From: Spirodela intermedia
Taxonomy: Eukaryota > Streptophyta > Magnoliopsida > Alismatales > Araceae
Length of the DNA: 64,000 nt
Assembly: GCA_902729315.2 (NCBI GenBank)
Contig: LR746264.1
Span: 8,277,878-8,341,877 of the forward strand
Direction of reading: 5' to 3'
Numbering within the stretch: the first letter of the stretch is position 1; every line of letters begins with the position of its first letter. The notes under the pieces were generated by a model, which saw nothing but the letters and a program-made list of their open reading frames with translations, was not told the DNA's origin and ran no database searches. A program made the translations under genes and the position numbers. Positions 1 to 11,904 of the stretch are shown here, one piece after another.

Positions 1-2242
1 TTTTCCTGTGCTTATATTTTAGGCGATGGATTTTTTTTGTCTCTTATCCATTGGATTATCCCATGGATTTTTCCTATGAATTTTAGTAATTTTCAAAGTA
101 CTAAAAGTCGGATTTTTCCTTCCCGTGTAGCTGTTATCTTTTATCATTTTTACGATAAATACGCATGGTTGCTGATGTCCATGTTTCACGTTCTTTCACT
201 GTTTTTTATTTTTTATTTTTTCTCGAATTAATGCAATAATTTACCATTCCAGGGCCTTACTATTTTCTCTGAAGTAGTTTTATAGATTTATCTTTTGCAG
301 AATAATTGGTTATTTCTGCATATCCAGAGGACCTTTCTCCATGCCCTCAACTTTCATATCCTTTTTTCTCGGTGGGTGGGCTAATTATGGGTCGCAGACT
401 TCGCTAAAATCTCTTTAATACGATCTTCATTAGTCTTCTAACCTAGGTCTGAATTACACATAGAACTCAATACCTGCGAAGGTTTCTTTCGTAAGAGGTG
501 AGTGCTCAATAACAGAGAATAGGATCCTAAAGAAGTAGCTATGGCCTTAGAATACCATCATTTGTATCCAGATATCATCATCTCATGTAATATAGTACAT
601 TCTCATTCTACATATCTGTCAATATAAAACTGTTGAAACCAGCTTGAATCTTGAATATTGAATTGCGTTTGAGCACATTCTCGTTCCAGTAAATGATTTA
701 CACTGCCGCTAAAATGTATGATTTCTTTTGCTGTTCTTTGAATGTTCTTTATTCTCTATTCCATCCAATGTGCAAGAAAAATTGTCAAAAAAATAGCAGT
801 CCTCCCTCTGTGGGAAGATTTATTTTTTTTTGTAATGTTTTAATGGGATCAACAATCACCTAATTTCCGTCATCCAATAAATGAAGACCAAAGAAATAGC
901 CTATATATTTTTGTATTATTCCACCGCAAAAGCAATCATTTGATATACTCGAGTTCTCCATTCTCAAAGGAAACATCTAACAGGTTACAGTGAAACAAAT
1001 TTACTCCAGCTGTACTGTCCCGCTACTTGCCAGAAAACTAGACACTGATTGGATTGAAAAAGGACTTTGGTTAACGTGTGCTTATTCCTCAATCAATCCA
1101 TCGATGCCATTCCACAGGTAAATTTCTCACTGAATTTAGAAATATATGACGACACTAGAGATTAAAATAGCAATTTTTAAGGTCTAACCTCTAACTACAA
1201 GTTTATTAACCATTCGTCGGTACTAAGCATTCATCCTCACCCATGGCTCTTCAGAAATCACTTTGTTCATAATGTCATATTTTCGTTCTCAGAAGAAGTT
1301 AGCCCATGAGACCTATTTAGATTACCACATTAATTTTTCATTTATCTTAAGAGTCTTGTTCCTACATTTTTTGGCCAAATTTTCCTTAGAACGTGGCTAA
1401 GCTGCCTTTTATGCTTCTCGATCAATGCGTTACGAATATCCTCTTCTTTCAGAAAATGAACCGTGCCACTCAGAAATGAGCTTGGTCAGTGAAAAGATCT
1501 ACTCCCGTTTGTTTCGTTAGGATATGCCTTTTTAAGTTTTGAAAGTGTATATGCATTAAAGTGATTAGAGTTGCCAGGTTAGTTTCAACAAAGAGTAGGA
1601 TTCTGTGATTCTAGACTTCATCTGTTATCTTGTTTTCAATCACTGATTTTAAATATGAGAAATATTACTTCAACCATCAAATGTACTGTATATAACTTTA
1701 GATCATTATATTTTCTTCCGTTTATCTTTTTCAGCCAGAAAATTTTAATCCTCTGTTCAGACATCATTCAAATAACGTCTGTATATGTGTAGATCCGTCT
1801 ACCTTCCTTCCCGTGAGAAAACAAAATTTGTCTATTTAGCATTAATTTTGGATATTGGAAAAAGAATACAAATACGCATGTCAATTCACCAAATCGTTGA
1901 GATGGGTCAGTGCCGAATTTATCTTCTTACCTGAAGAATCTACGCCTCCTGACTGTGTCCCTCTGTCAAATATTAGTCAGCCTTCAAAAGCGGGTAATTC
2001 TTCTGATCTATGAATGCCCAATGATCATTTTTGGGTTGATCCATAGGAAAAACTCTGTAAGGCTGTGCATTAAAGTTCTTTTCTTCAAATAGCTCATTTG
2101 TTGTTTTCGCAATTTTAATGAACAGTTTTTCAACACTACAGAAATCTATGCTTTATTTTTATTGAATATACCAGAACATAAATCTTTGTTTTATCCAGCA
2201 TTTTTTCTGATAAGTAGACTGCTGTCTGATTCTTATGTGCAG
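1..2242 (+). other. Probable intron (5' part) of the bZIP gene; no coding sequence seen
   Basis: This AT-rich stretch contains only short, unrecognisable reading frames. It ends in a good acceptor (TGTGCAG, 2236-2242) before the first recognisable bZIP exon, which begins in the middle of a codon. In related plant bZIP genes an intron interrupts the basic region at this place, so most or all of this DNA is likely intron 1. The first exon, with the N-terminal half of the protein, probably lies left of the window. No transposon signature was noticed. Confidence 0.55.
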
Positions 2243-5200
2243 GATTTTGGCTAACCGGCAGTCTGCTGCTCGATCAAAGGAACGAAAGGCCCGTTATATC
2301 TCTGAACTTGAGCAAAAAGTTCAGGCACTTCAAACTGAAGCTACGACCCTATCTGCACAGCTCACCCTGTACCAGGTCCATGCCAATCCTTTGTGATATG
2401 TCTTAAACTGAAATCGTTAAAATTAGGTTTTAACAAGTAATGGTCCAGAGGTTAAATTGGGTCAGCTTATTGTTGTAAGTGTACAAATCTGTGGCGTACC
2501 TAGTTTCTTCTATAATTCTAGATTCCTTGCTCAACATTTAAGGCCTATTTCCATGCATATCCGCTTACTTATTATTCAATGCTTCAGGCTTATTCTGGTC
2601 ATCTATTTGATCCTTCACCCTACCATGCGTATTTTGTACTATCCTCTATTAGAATTTTACCATTCACGTTATTTTTGTATGTCATGCTGCAATAATCAAA
2701 AACACCCATCTAGAAAGGCTCTGGTCTTAGATATTTTGGTTCCTAGGATAAAAAATAATAATAATAAATATTTCATTGTTTCATGTTTCTATTATCTTAT
2801 CAAATATCACATGGGTGTACGATATCTTAATTACTCATTTTTAATTAGTACAAGTGATATCAGCTCGAAGTTTAAGGTACTTATTGCAATGTTTTTTTTC
2901 CCTAGAGAGATACATTTGGTTTGACTTCTGAAAATGCGGAGCTCAAGATAAGGTTCCAAGCTATGGAGCAGCAGGCTCAGCTGAGTGATGGTAAGTACAC
3001 GTTCTATGGTGTAAAGAGATTTTCGGGAGTAGAAATTTATATCCTGTTACTTCCAAATTGAAAAACATGAAAGGATTGGATTCATATACGGACTCATTTG
3101 CTAGTTTTTGTAGATATAGGCAAGTTCTGTTCATGTTTTCTGTGCGAATTATCACAGCAAGTGTAATTAAGTCATTGTTGTTGATTAATTGTGCATGCAT
3201 CTCACGACAGACTGTAAAGTTCTTCTCACCAGATTTGACAGTTTTTTAGTGCCTCTAGTCCCTTTAAATAGTGGAGTTCGATCTCGTCTATCCAACTAGT
3301 TCTCAGTCTCGTTGTCCATTCATTTATCCCACGACAACTTGTCTCCTTATTCATCGTGTCAATTTGTCTATTATATTCTATTTGATCCACTTTTCAATCT
3401 GTAAATCCAACATTAAGCTGCCACATTTTTTGTTCTTGGTTTTTGTCTCCTTTGTGTGACTGACTGAATAACTCGTGGGCTCGATTTTTTTGATATACAT
3501 ATTCGATAACTCTGATAGTTTTTTTGATATCCCTCAGGCTTTCGATTTGTTCCATCTTCTAATTAATCTTTTTCTTTTTCGTTTTAGTTTGTAGAGTTTT
3601 CTCCATATAACATGACTTAACAATATGTTATTCAACCAACACAACCTTCTGAGATGGACCTGTCCCTCATTGACTTTTATGATTTCTCTTGCTTTGTCTT
3701 TTGCGGACATGGATCCTTGTACTGAGTTGCACCATTTTCTGCTCTCATGCTGTCTTATTTCTGTACTTGGATATGCTGTTCTCGTCCCATGCCTTTTAGC
3801 CTCATAATTTTGAGTCAGAGTTAACCCCCATCATTAACCCTTGTTGTGACGGTCTGGCTTCCCCATTATTCAGAGCTATTGGCACGCCTGCTATTGGCCA
3901 TGGATCGCCATCACATGTGAGACCTTCTTGATCTTTATGAAGTTTAGAGTGGGTTACTTCCAGCCGGATGAACAAACTCAAGTTCCGATGATTTTGACCT
4001 GGGAATGAACCAAACTTGATTGGTGTGTAATTTATTCGGGAAAGGGCTAGCATACCTATATTCACGCCTTTATTGTTGCTGCACTTGACGGTTACTCTTT
4101 GTTAGATTTATCCGAAAGGCGACTAACATCATTTTTCTTTACGGATTTCATATGCCTTGCCATTTCATCTTTTAGAATGAGGAAAGCCTTCTCCCTTTGG
4201 GAGGCCCAATGCCGTAGATGCATCATGTATCCCAATGCCGTAGATCATACTTCTCGTTATAATTATCATATTGTTACCACATATTTTTATTATACATATT
4301 ATGATTTAAGTTGGTTATTATCTAATTATATATGAAATAATACTGTGGTCTATTTTTAAGCCTATGAACTCGTCATATCTGATGACAGTACCCTCAGAGT
4401 ACTGCTTGTAAACCAATAATGTTATAGTAGTTAATATTTTGCAGTTGAAGTATAGTTGTTTGACATAGAAGTCAGTAATTACCACATGTTTTAGACTGAG
4501 AGAGTGGACTACGATCTGTCATTATGACAGAGGGCAGCTAAACAGAATTTGTTTTTAAGGGGTCTTCTAGCATCACTTTGGACATTGACCCTTCTCTTTT
4601 CGAACAGCAGAGAAATATTCGACACTGTACAATCCAAAAAAGTTGTGATACCATTGTAAGTTCAGGTTTTATCAATAATGTTATGTTTCTCAACCTTATG
4701 CCATGTTCTGAAGACAATCAGACACAATAGATGGTCAAATTTTTAAAGGAGAAATCATCAATTCCATCTGTTTTTTTTTTTTTTTTGCACAGACCCCATA
4801 TGTGAATTTTCATGCTGAGTGGTATAAACAGGTGGAAAATGTTGACCTTTTTTTTTAATTTGGGAGATTTTTATCATTCATCTTTCTGTTCTTGCCCTCT
4901 CCTTTTTCCTCTTTTTCGTATTTTATTAATGGTAGGCAGGAGTTGACTGGAATCAGACCATCAACGACTGCAATTTGGTCAGGCGAATTTGAGATGCATT
5001 TTGATGACCTCAGTGTAAGGAGCGGCTGGGTGGGGCAATTAGACAGGAGAGGGGTTCAAATGATAAAGAATGGTTGATCAAAGAGTTCTACGGCCCTATT
5101 AGTTGAAGAATGGATGATCAATATCACTAGATTTAACTTATGTCGTGAATTTTTCGTTAGATACGATGTAATGTGGTAACGTTGTTGCCTTGCCTCTGAC

Positions 5201-6232
5201 CTGTAATGGGGTTACTTTCCATGGATTTACCTGCGGATTTGGAAGCAGGGTCATGATATCTGTTCCCATCCTGCTGCGAGATCAAGATACATTATCTCTT
5301 TTAGAGCCCTGATAACTTAGTGCCCAAAACCAAACAATAGGTTACACACTAGATATATTTACATTTTGAATTTATAAACTGGCCCCTCCCAATGTTCTGA
5401 AGCAATGGACTTGCAGACCGTGGATATCTTGCTGTTGCCCACGTACCCTTCTACTTCCTGCCTCTGAAATTGTCCTGCTTGTCTCCATATGTACGTGGAT
5501 GGTTTCACCTTGTCAGTTGGTCTGGCAATACCATTGATGACCTGGTTTATTGTCACATAAATTGCAAGGACAGAGACTTTAAATTGACTACCAAAAGCGG
5601 CTACGACTGTTCATCACTTCCACTTTCGTTTTCCTTTTTAATCCTTCACGACAGGAAAGAAATCAGCCGTGAAATTTGTTTATTAGCCACCCAAAAAGAT
5701 GTCGAACTGACAGAATCTTGCACCCTGCTGCAGGTTTTGTAAAAACTTGGTGGCATTTTGTCATGTATCTTGGTGTTTGCAGTATTAGTACGGATTTAGT
5801 AGAATGAGAATAAAATATTGAGCTTTCCTGATCCTTTATCTTCATCTGATCATCTGCTGAACGATAACGACAGCACTGAACGAGGCTCTGAAGAAGGAAG
5901 TCGAAAGGCTCAAGCTTGCAACGGGGGAGACGCTCAGCCCTTGTGAGGCCTTCAACGTGGAGCTGCACCATGTGTCCTACAGCCCATCCTTCTTTCCACC
6001 GTCTCATCGGCACTCGGGTATTTCCCATGGGATCCAGCTGCAGCATCTGCTCCATCAGGCACAGCAGAACTTACAGAACCACCAGTTTCCTGCGCGGTCC
6101 AATGGCCTCGCAGATTTCTTGCATCAAGATCCCCTTGGGACTTTGCAGGGGCTGGACATCACCGGGGCTTCGTACTCGGTCAAATCCGAGAGCCCCTCCA
6201 TTTCTGCGACCGAGAGCAGCACCACCTTCTGA
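2243..6232 (+). CDS. Group I bZIP transcription factor (VIP1/RF2/bZIP18-like), C-terminal part, 5' truncated by window
   Basis: Exons are 2243-2375, 2906-2990 and 5874-6232, ending at TGA 6230-6232; phases join cleanly, giving about 190 residues. The first exon encodes the second half of the basic region, with the core [16 protein letters not shown], followed by the start of the leucine zipper ([12 protein letters not shown]). Lysine in place of the usual arginine in the basic region is a hallmark of group I plant bZIPs. The second exon continues the coiled coil ([18 protein letters not shown]). The third holds the end of the zipper, a His/Gln-rich stretch and the tail [11 protein letters not shown] and [10 protein letters not shown], typical of the bZIP18/29/52 and RF2 relatives. 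Family members bind DNA as dimers in the nucleus and act in vascular, osmotic and cell-wall responses; the exact orthologue cannot be told. Intron 2 of the visible part is long (2883 bp). The start codon is outside the window. Confidence 0.88.
2991..5873 (+). other. Large bZIP intron (2.9 kb)
   Basis: This intron lies between the second and last visible bZIP exons, with donor GTAAGT at 2991 and acceptor ACAG at 5870-5873. It is AT-rich and pyrimidine-rich and holds only short reading frames with no recognisable protein. No intact element or RNA gene was identified. Confidence 0.7.
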
Positions 6233-6951
6233 CTGGGGTCCTTCTCCAGACCTGAGGAGCATTCACTCACTCTATTGATTTGTTTATAGCCAGACTGCTT
6301 CATATCGTGTTTAATAATTTGTTTCCATTCCATTTGTTCTTTCGAGGCCCTTTTGACTTCGTCTCGTAGCGAGGGCCATCTCATTGGTCGGGCTGTCCAG
6401 TTTCTTTCCCATCTTGTTCGTCTGTGGCCCCTCGTGGCCATTAAGTCAGTTCCCTGTGTGTGATTAATGTATCACTCCGAGGGACCTACTTCTCTGGACC
6501 AGTTGCCCCGCAATTAATTGTGGGCACTTCATTTTTATATTATTTCTTGTAGTTATCTGCTCGCATTATACTGGTTTTAGGAAGAAGGCGCGTTCCTCCT
6601 CCACTATGTTCAGTACTTGGAAACCAGAACCTGCGAATCGACGCATTGTTGTCGATGGATGCATGGATAGAGCTTGATCTAGAGGAAGACAACATGTGCG
6701 CTGCTGTGAGGGAGGAAGGCCGCTGGAAACAGCACGTTATTCAAAAACACAGAGGGGGACACCTGATGAGCACTGGACACAACGTTGAAGACCTACTTCT
6801 CTGGCTGCCGGGAACTAAGACGACTCCTCGACGAGGACACTCGTTAGAGTCTACTACTAAACGCTACACGATCAGGCAGGAGGGAAGCCACTATTATCTA
6901 CCTCGGCAAGTCCGCCGAGGGCTTCGAGTCCCTCCTCTCTGGTTCAAGAGA
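6233..6951. other. bZIP 3' region and 3' flank of the nsLTP array
   Basis: The first part is presumably the bZIP 3' UTR. From about 6581 the sequence (GAAGAAGGCG, then CTTGGAAACCAGAACCTGCG) is recognisably related to 9144 onward and 11495 onward, so the repeated nsLTP unit begins here. The minus-strand nsLTP gene 1 must terminate in this stretch; no clear polyadenylation signal was picked out. Confidence 0.5.
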
Positions 6952-7402
6952 TCACCCCACCCTGCACAAACACAATGGTGTCATAAGAATCAGCTCTTGC
7001 AGACTATGATGTGGGTGTTGGTTCGTCGGTGGAAGCGGGGAGAGAGAGAGAGAACCTGTTACAGTCGGTGGAGGGGCTGATCCGGTAAGGGATGTTCATA
7101 TTGCATTTCATCGGGAGGGTGGCGGCGTTGTCAGAGATCGGCCCGGTGGCACCCTGCGAAGCGTTCTTCAGGCACCTGCAGATTGACTGGCGGTCGGCGG
7201 GGGTTCGCGCCGCCGCGAGGAGATTCCTTGCGCCCTGGCAGCATTGCGGCGGTGGCATCCCTCCGAAGAGGACGTAGTTGAGGCACGGGTTCAGATTGCT
7301 GTAGACTACATCGCAGGATATGGCGGACTCCGCCACCGGCGCCACCACCAGAAACACGATCGCTGCCGCCGCCACTACCAGCATCGCACCCCGCGCGCCC
7401 AT
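6952..7402 (-). CDS. Non-specific lipid-transfer protein, type 1 (array gene 1)
   Basis: Exon 1 is 7402-7056 and exon 2 is 6961-6952 (minus strand); the intron is 94 bp, GT...AG. The product is 118 residues: a signal peptide (about 1-27, ending AESA) and a 91-residue mature secreted protein. The eight cysteines follow C-X9-C-X13-CC-X19-CXC-X22-C-X13-C exactly, the type 1 spacing, forming four disulfides around a lipid-binding tunnel. The TPADRQ and PYRIS boxes used in ligand and membrane binding are present. Type 1 nsLTPs bind fatty acids and phospholipids in the apoplast and act in cuticle deposition and defence. The intron sits two or three codons before the stop, as in other type 1 genes; reading through it would give a false 132-residue protein with a Ser/Leu-rich tail. 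A TATAATAG element lies 132 bp upstream of the ATG (7541-7534). It is the most distinct of the three array genes, with about 63% mature identity to gene 2 by hand count. Confidence 0.93.
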
Positions 7403-9553
7403 AGTTGACGTCCTTCCTCGAAGAAACGACGCGCGGCTGCTATAACTCTCTGTTCCGAGCTAGGCGAGTAGGGCTGGAGTTGGTGCGGAGTGCCGGAGGT
7501 TATCGGTGCAGCATGAGGACGGGAACTTGGGCTCTATTATAGGACCGGAAAGAGGCCTGGGAAGGAAGACGAGCGTCGTAAACGCCATGATCGTCAAGAC
7601 CGCCATTATGGCACGGCTCAGAGCAGGACCCACTGGTCTCGGATGGATGGAGACGTGATTCCCATACATGGCTGATAGTGACAATCTTGGCACTAAACCA
7701 CACCCGTCACTCGCAACCCAGTTGGAAGGAGATGATCCACATAACGCGAAACATGAGTTACAGTGGGGTATGGTGACATCTCGATGAATCAACACGCCGC
7801 CCGAGCCCTGCACTGGTCCTACCCGGGGTTTAAGAGGGGGCACGTCACTGCCTGACTGTTGGGTAGATGTCCCCCATCAATGAAATATGAAAAGATGATG
7901 CAGGCGCATTCATTGACTAAATTTACTTCCGAGATAAAACGCACTCCACCATCCTTCAGATCGGAGTTCTCGATCCTAAGATCTACGCCGTTCGCTACGA
8001 TCTCCATCTCATGCCCGATTGACCGTCGGAGAAGAAGTAAAGCATACAACCCCATGTGAGAATATCCCGTAAGGAAAGTTTTTGCCTCATCTCTCTATCT
8101 GGCAGTGACATGGCGCTTATGGTTACCTGGTGAAGAACGCAAAAAAAATGATGCGGCTTGAATGTTTTACTTTATTAGAATTTTTTTCTCATATGCTACT
8201 TTAAATGTGTCTCTATTGTTCCTGACTTCTGGGCACCACTGAAGTGCTCAATTTAACTTTGTCAATTTTAATGCAAGACTATTTTGATAAAATTATGAGG
8301 ATTATATATTCTAGAAAAAATAAAAATCAAATCCCTACCTATTATCCAAATGGTTTTCCAATGTAATGTATATGCTCAAATTTTTTATCAACCAATATTC
8401 CCCTAATATCTTGATTCATGTCAAATTAATCATCAAATTTTAATTTATTTTTTCCTATAAACCCGATCATATTAAGCCTGCAGAATAATGCCGCCATCTG
8501 CATATGCATTTCTGAAATGACCAGAATGTTTAGTCTCCTAGGATTCCCAGTATATAAATATTCAGAACTATTTGGGTGGGTTAGTAAGAACGATTTTTCT
8601 TCACTTTCTTAGTATAACAATATGTGGTTGAACTAGACAACGTTTTACACAAAAAAATATGGTCAATAGCTATGAAAATGTAATTTTTGGATTGACGTTC
8701 TTAGGTGATGAGCTCTGCGACTTGATATTTCTAGAATCTGCACAAAGCTCATCTACGAGGTTACAACTAAATTTCTATAAAAAAAAGTCTGTTCCATATA
8801 CAATAAAAAATTCTAAAGGTTATCGTGAAGATATTTGGTCAACAGCTCTTGCTGACCTATATACTTTCTCAACTGAAAATTGAGATAGATTGGAATAGTT
8901 TAGTTTACTCTTTCAATGTTTTTGTCACGTTGTTTAAGAGGAACACCAACCAAATATGCTAAAGCGAGTGGAGTTGAGGATAGCAGATTATTGGATACGT
9001 TCAGAGTTTGCACAAGTGTACTAAGATTCTTATTTTTCGATTCGCATATCAAAATCGGGTCTAGAAAGAAAAATCATCTATTCACCGCTTTGTCTCATGT
9101 AAGCCTATGATAACGCCTGGTTGAGAGTATGAGACCCTACTTGTGAAGAAGGCGCTACCTCCTCCATTGTCTCCTCTCCTCTTTTCTGTCATTCTCTTTT
9201 ATAATTAGGTCCTGTACTTGGAAACCAGGACTTGCGAATTAACGCGGTTGGTGTCTCTTGATGCATAGATAAACCTTGTTCCAGAGTAAGATAACTTGTG
9301 GGCTGTTACGAGGATGGAGAATGGCCGCTGCAAACACCACGCCATTGAAAACCACGGAGGTAGAGACTTGATGAGGCCTGGACACAACGCTGAAGGCCTG
9401 GCTCTCTAGTTGCCCGAAACTGAGACGACTCCTCGACGACGGCACCCGTCCATCTGCTACTAACACCATACGATGAGGGAGGGGGCGACTATCCTCGGAC
9501 CTCGGTGAGTCTGCCAAGGGATTCGAGTTCCCCATCCATTCTGGTTCCAGAGT
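7403..9553. other. Repeated nsLTP unit: 5' flank of gene 1, spacer and 3' flank of gene 2
   Basis: No gene is recognised here. The part next to gene 1 (7403-8060) resembles 10000-10656 closely. The AT-rich spacer (about 8060-9143) is repeated at about 10660-11494, and 8637 to about 9350 matches 10988 to about 11700 with only a handful of differences. A 74-codon reading frame (8659-8883) is shared with 11010-11234, but the more distant copy near 23.8 kb does not keep the frame, so it is not treated as a gene. Confidence 0.8.
7534..7541 (-). promoter_or_regulatory. Putative TATA box of nsLTP gene 1
   Basis: TATAATAG on the minus strand, about 132 bp upstream of the start codon. The same motif occurs at the same distance in gene 2 (10131-10138). 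Confidence 0.5.
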
Positions 9554-9999
9554 TCATCTCACACTGGACAAAAAACGGCGTCATAAAAGTCAGCTCCTGC
9601 AGACCAGGATGCGTGTATTGGGGAGGGGGAAGAAGAGAGAGAGAGAGAGAACCTGCTACAATCGGTGGTGGGGCTGATCTTGTAAGAGATGCTGAGTTTG
9701 CATTTCCTCGGGATGGAGGCGGCCGCCTCGATGGTCCTTCCAGAAATACCCTGAGCAGCGTTCTTGAGGCACCTGCATATTGACTGGCGGTCCGAGCGGC
9801 TTACCGCCGCCACGAGGAGATTCCTGACGCCCTGGCAGCATTGCGGCGGAGGCACCCCACCGTAGAGGACGTAGTTGATGCACGGGCTCACTTCTCCGTA
9901 AACTTGACCGCAGGATATGGCCGACTCCGCCACCGGCGCCACCGCCAGAAACACGAGCGCGGCCGCCGCCATTACCAGCATCGCACCCCGCACGCCCAT
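9554..9999 (-). CDS. Non-specific lipid-transfer protein, type 1 (array gene 2)
   Basis: Exon 1 is 9999-9653 and exon 2 is 9563-9554 (minus); the intron is 89 bp. The product is 118 residues with a signal peptide of about 27 residues and the same eight-cysteine spacing as gene 1. The last exon encodes only the end of a Ser codon, Val, Arg and stop. The central box reads SRSDRQ; the second conserved box is SYKIS, with Ser in place of the usual Pro. The mature protein is intermediate between its neighbours (about 63% identical to gene 1 and 67% to gene 3 by hand alignment). It shares blocks such as GEVSPCI with gene 3 and NYVL with gene 1, which suggests a recombinant origin. Its role is presumably extracellular lipid binding, as for gene 1. 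The intron begins directly with a CT-rich tract. Confidence 0.93.
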
Positions 10000-11904
10000 T
10001 GCTGACCTCCTTCCTTGAGGAAACGACGCGCGGTTGCTAGAACTCTCTGTGCCGAGCTAGGCGAGTAGGGCTGGAGTTGGTGCGGAGTGCCGGAGGTTAT
10101 CGGTGCAGCATGAGGACGGGAACTTGGGCTCTATTATAGGGCCGGGAAGAGGCCTGGGAAGGAAGACGATCGTCGTAAACGCCATGATCGTCAAGACCGC
10201 CATTATGGCACGGCTCAGAGCAGGACCCACTGGTCTCGGATGGATGGAGACGTGATTCCCGTACATGGATGATAGTGACAATCTTGGCACTAAACCACAC
10301 CCGTCATTCGCAACCCAGTTGGAAGGAGATGATCCACATAACGCGAAACTTGAGTTAAGAGTGGGGTGTGGTGATATATCGGTGAATCAACACGCTGCCT
10401 ATGCCCTGCACCGGTCCCACCCGTGGTTTAAGAGGGGGCACGTCACTGCCTGGCAGTTGGGTAGATGTCCCCATCAATGAAATATGTAAGGATGACGCAG
10501 GCGCATTCATTGACTAAATTTATTTTCGAGACAAAACGCACTCCCCCGTCCTTCAGATCAGAGTTTTCGATCCCAAGATCTACGCCGTCCGCTAAGATCC
10601 CCTTCTCATGCCCGATTGACCGCCGGAGAAGAAGTAGAGCATACGACCCCATGTGAGAATAAGGAATTTTTTTCCCTCCTCTCTCTCTCTGGCAGTGACA
10701 TGGATCTTAGGGCTATCTGGTGAAGAACGCAAAAGAAAATGATATGAATTGAATGTTCTACTTTATTAGAATTTTTTTTCTCATTTGCTACTTTAAATGT
10801 GCCTTTATTGTTCTTTCACTTCTGGGCACCACTGAAGTGCACACTTAAATATAAGGATTATATATTGTGAAAAATAAAAAAATAAAAATCAAATCCCTAC
10901 CTATTATCCAAATGGTTTTCCAATGTAATGTATATGCTCTAATTTTTTATCAACCAACATTCCCCTAACAATATGTGGTTGAACTAGACAACGTTTTACA
11001 CAAAAAAATATGGTCAATAGCTATGAAAATGTAATTTTTGGATTGACGTTCTTAGGTGATGAGCTCTGCGACTTGATACTTCTAGAATCTGCACAAAGCT
11101 CATCTACGAGGTTACAACTAAATTTCTATAAAAAAAAGTCTGTTCCATATACAATAAAAAATTCTAAAGGTTATCGTGAAGATATTTGGTCAACAGCTCT
11201 TGCTGACCTATATACTTTCTCAACTGAAAATTGAGATAGATTGGAATAGTTTAGTTTACTCTTTCAATGTTTTTGTCACGTTGTTTAAGAGGAACACCAA
11301 CCAAATATGCTAAAGCGAGTGGAGTTGAGGATAGCAGATTATTGGATACGTTCAGAGTTTGCACAAGTGTACTAAGATTCTTATTTTTCGATTCGCATAT
11401 CAAAATCGGGTCTAGAAAGAAAAATCATCTATTCACCGCTTTGTCTCATGTAAGCCTATGGTAACGCCTGGTTGAGAGAATGAGACCCTACTTGTGAAGA
11501 AGGCGCTACCTCCTCCGTTGTCTCCTCTCCTCTTTTCTGTCATTCTCTTTTATAATTAGGTCCTGTACTTGGAAACCAGGACCTGCGAATTAACGCGGTT
11601 GGTGTCTCTTGATGCATAGATAAACCTTGTTCCAGAGTAAGATAACTTGTGGGCTGTTACGAGGATGGAGGATGGTCGCTGCAAACACCACGCCATTGAA
11701 ACCCACGGAGGGAGAGACTTGATGAGGCCTGGACACAACGCTGAAGGCCTGGCTCTCTAGTTGCCCGAAACTGAGACGACTCCTCGACGACGGCGCCCGT
11801 CCGTCTACTACTGACACTATACGATGAGGCAGGAGGCCACTGTCCTCGCACCTCGGTTAGTATGCCGAGGGATTCGAGTTCCCCCTCCTATCTGGTTCCA
11901 GAGT
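10000..11904. repeat. Second copy of the nsLTP unit spacer (5' flank of gene 2, spacer, 3' flank of gene 3)
   Basis: This is a direct repeat of 7403-9553. It is shorter because of two deletions: about 40 bp near 10,850 and about 205 bp at 10,966-10,970, where CCCCTAA is joined directly to CAATATGTGG. No gene is recognised. Confidence 0.85.
10131..10138 (-). promoter_or_regulatory. Putative TATA box of nsLTP gene 2
   Basis: TATAATAG on the minus strand, about 132 bp upstream of the ATG, in the same place as in gene 1. Confidence 0.5.

Noticed and set aside
8659-11234. 74-codon frame present in both nsLTP spacers (8659-8883, 11010-11234)
   Set aside because: The spacers are recent duplicates, so conservation between them is expected; the older copy near 23.8 kb does not keep the frame.
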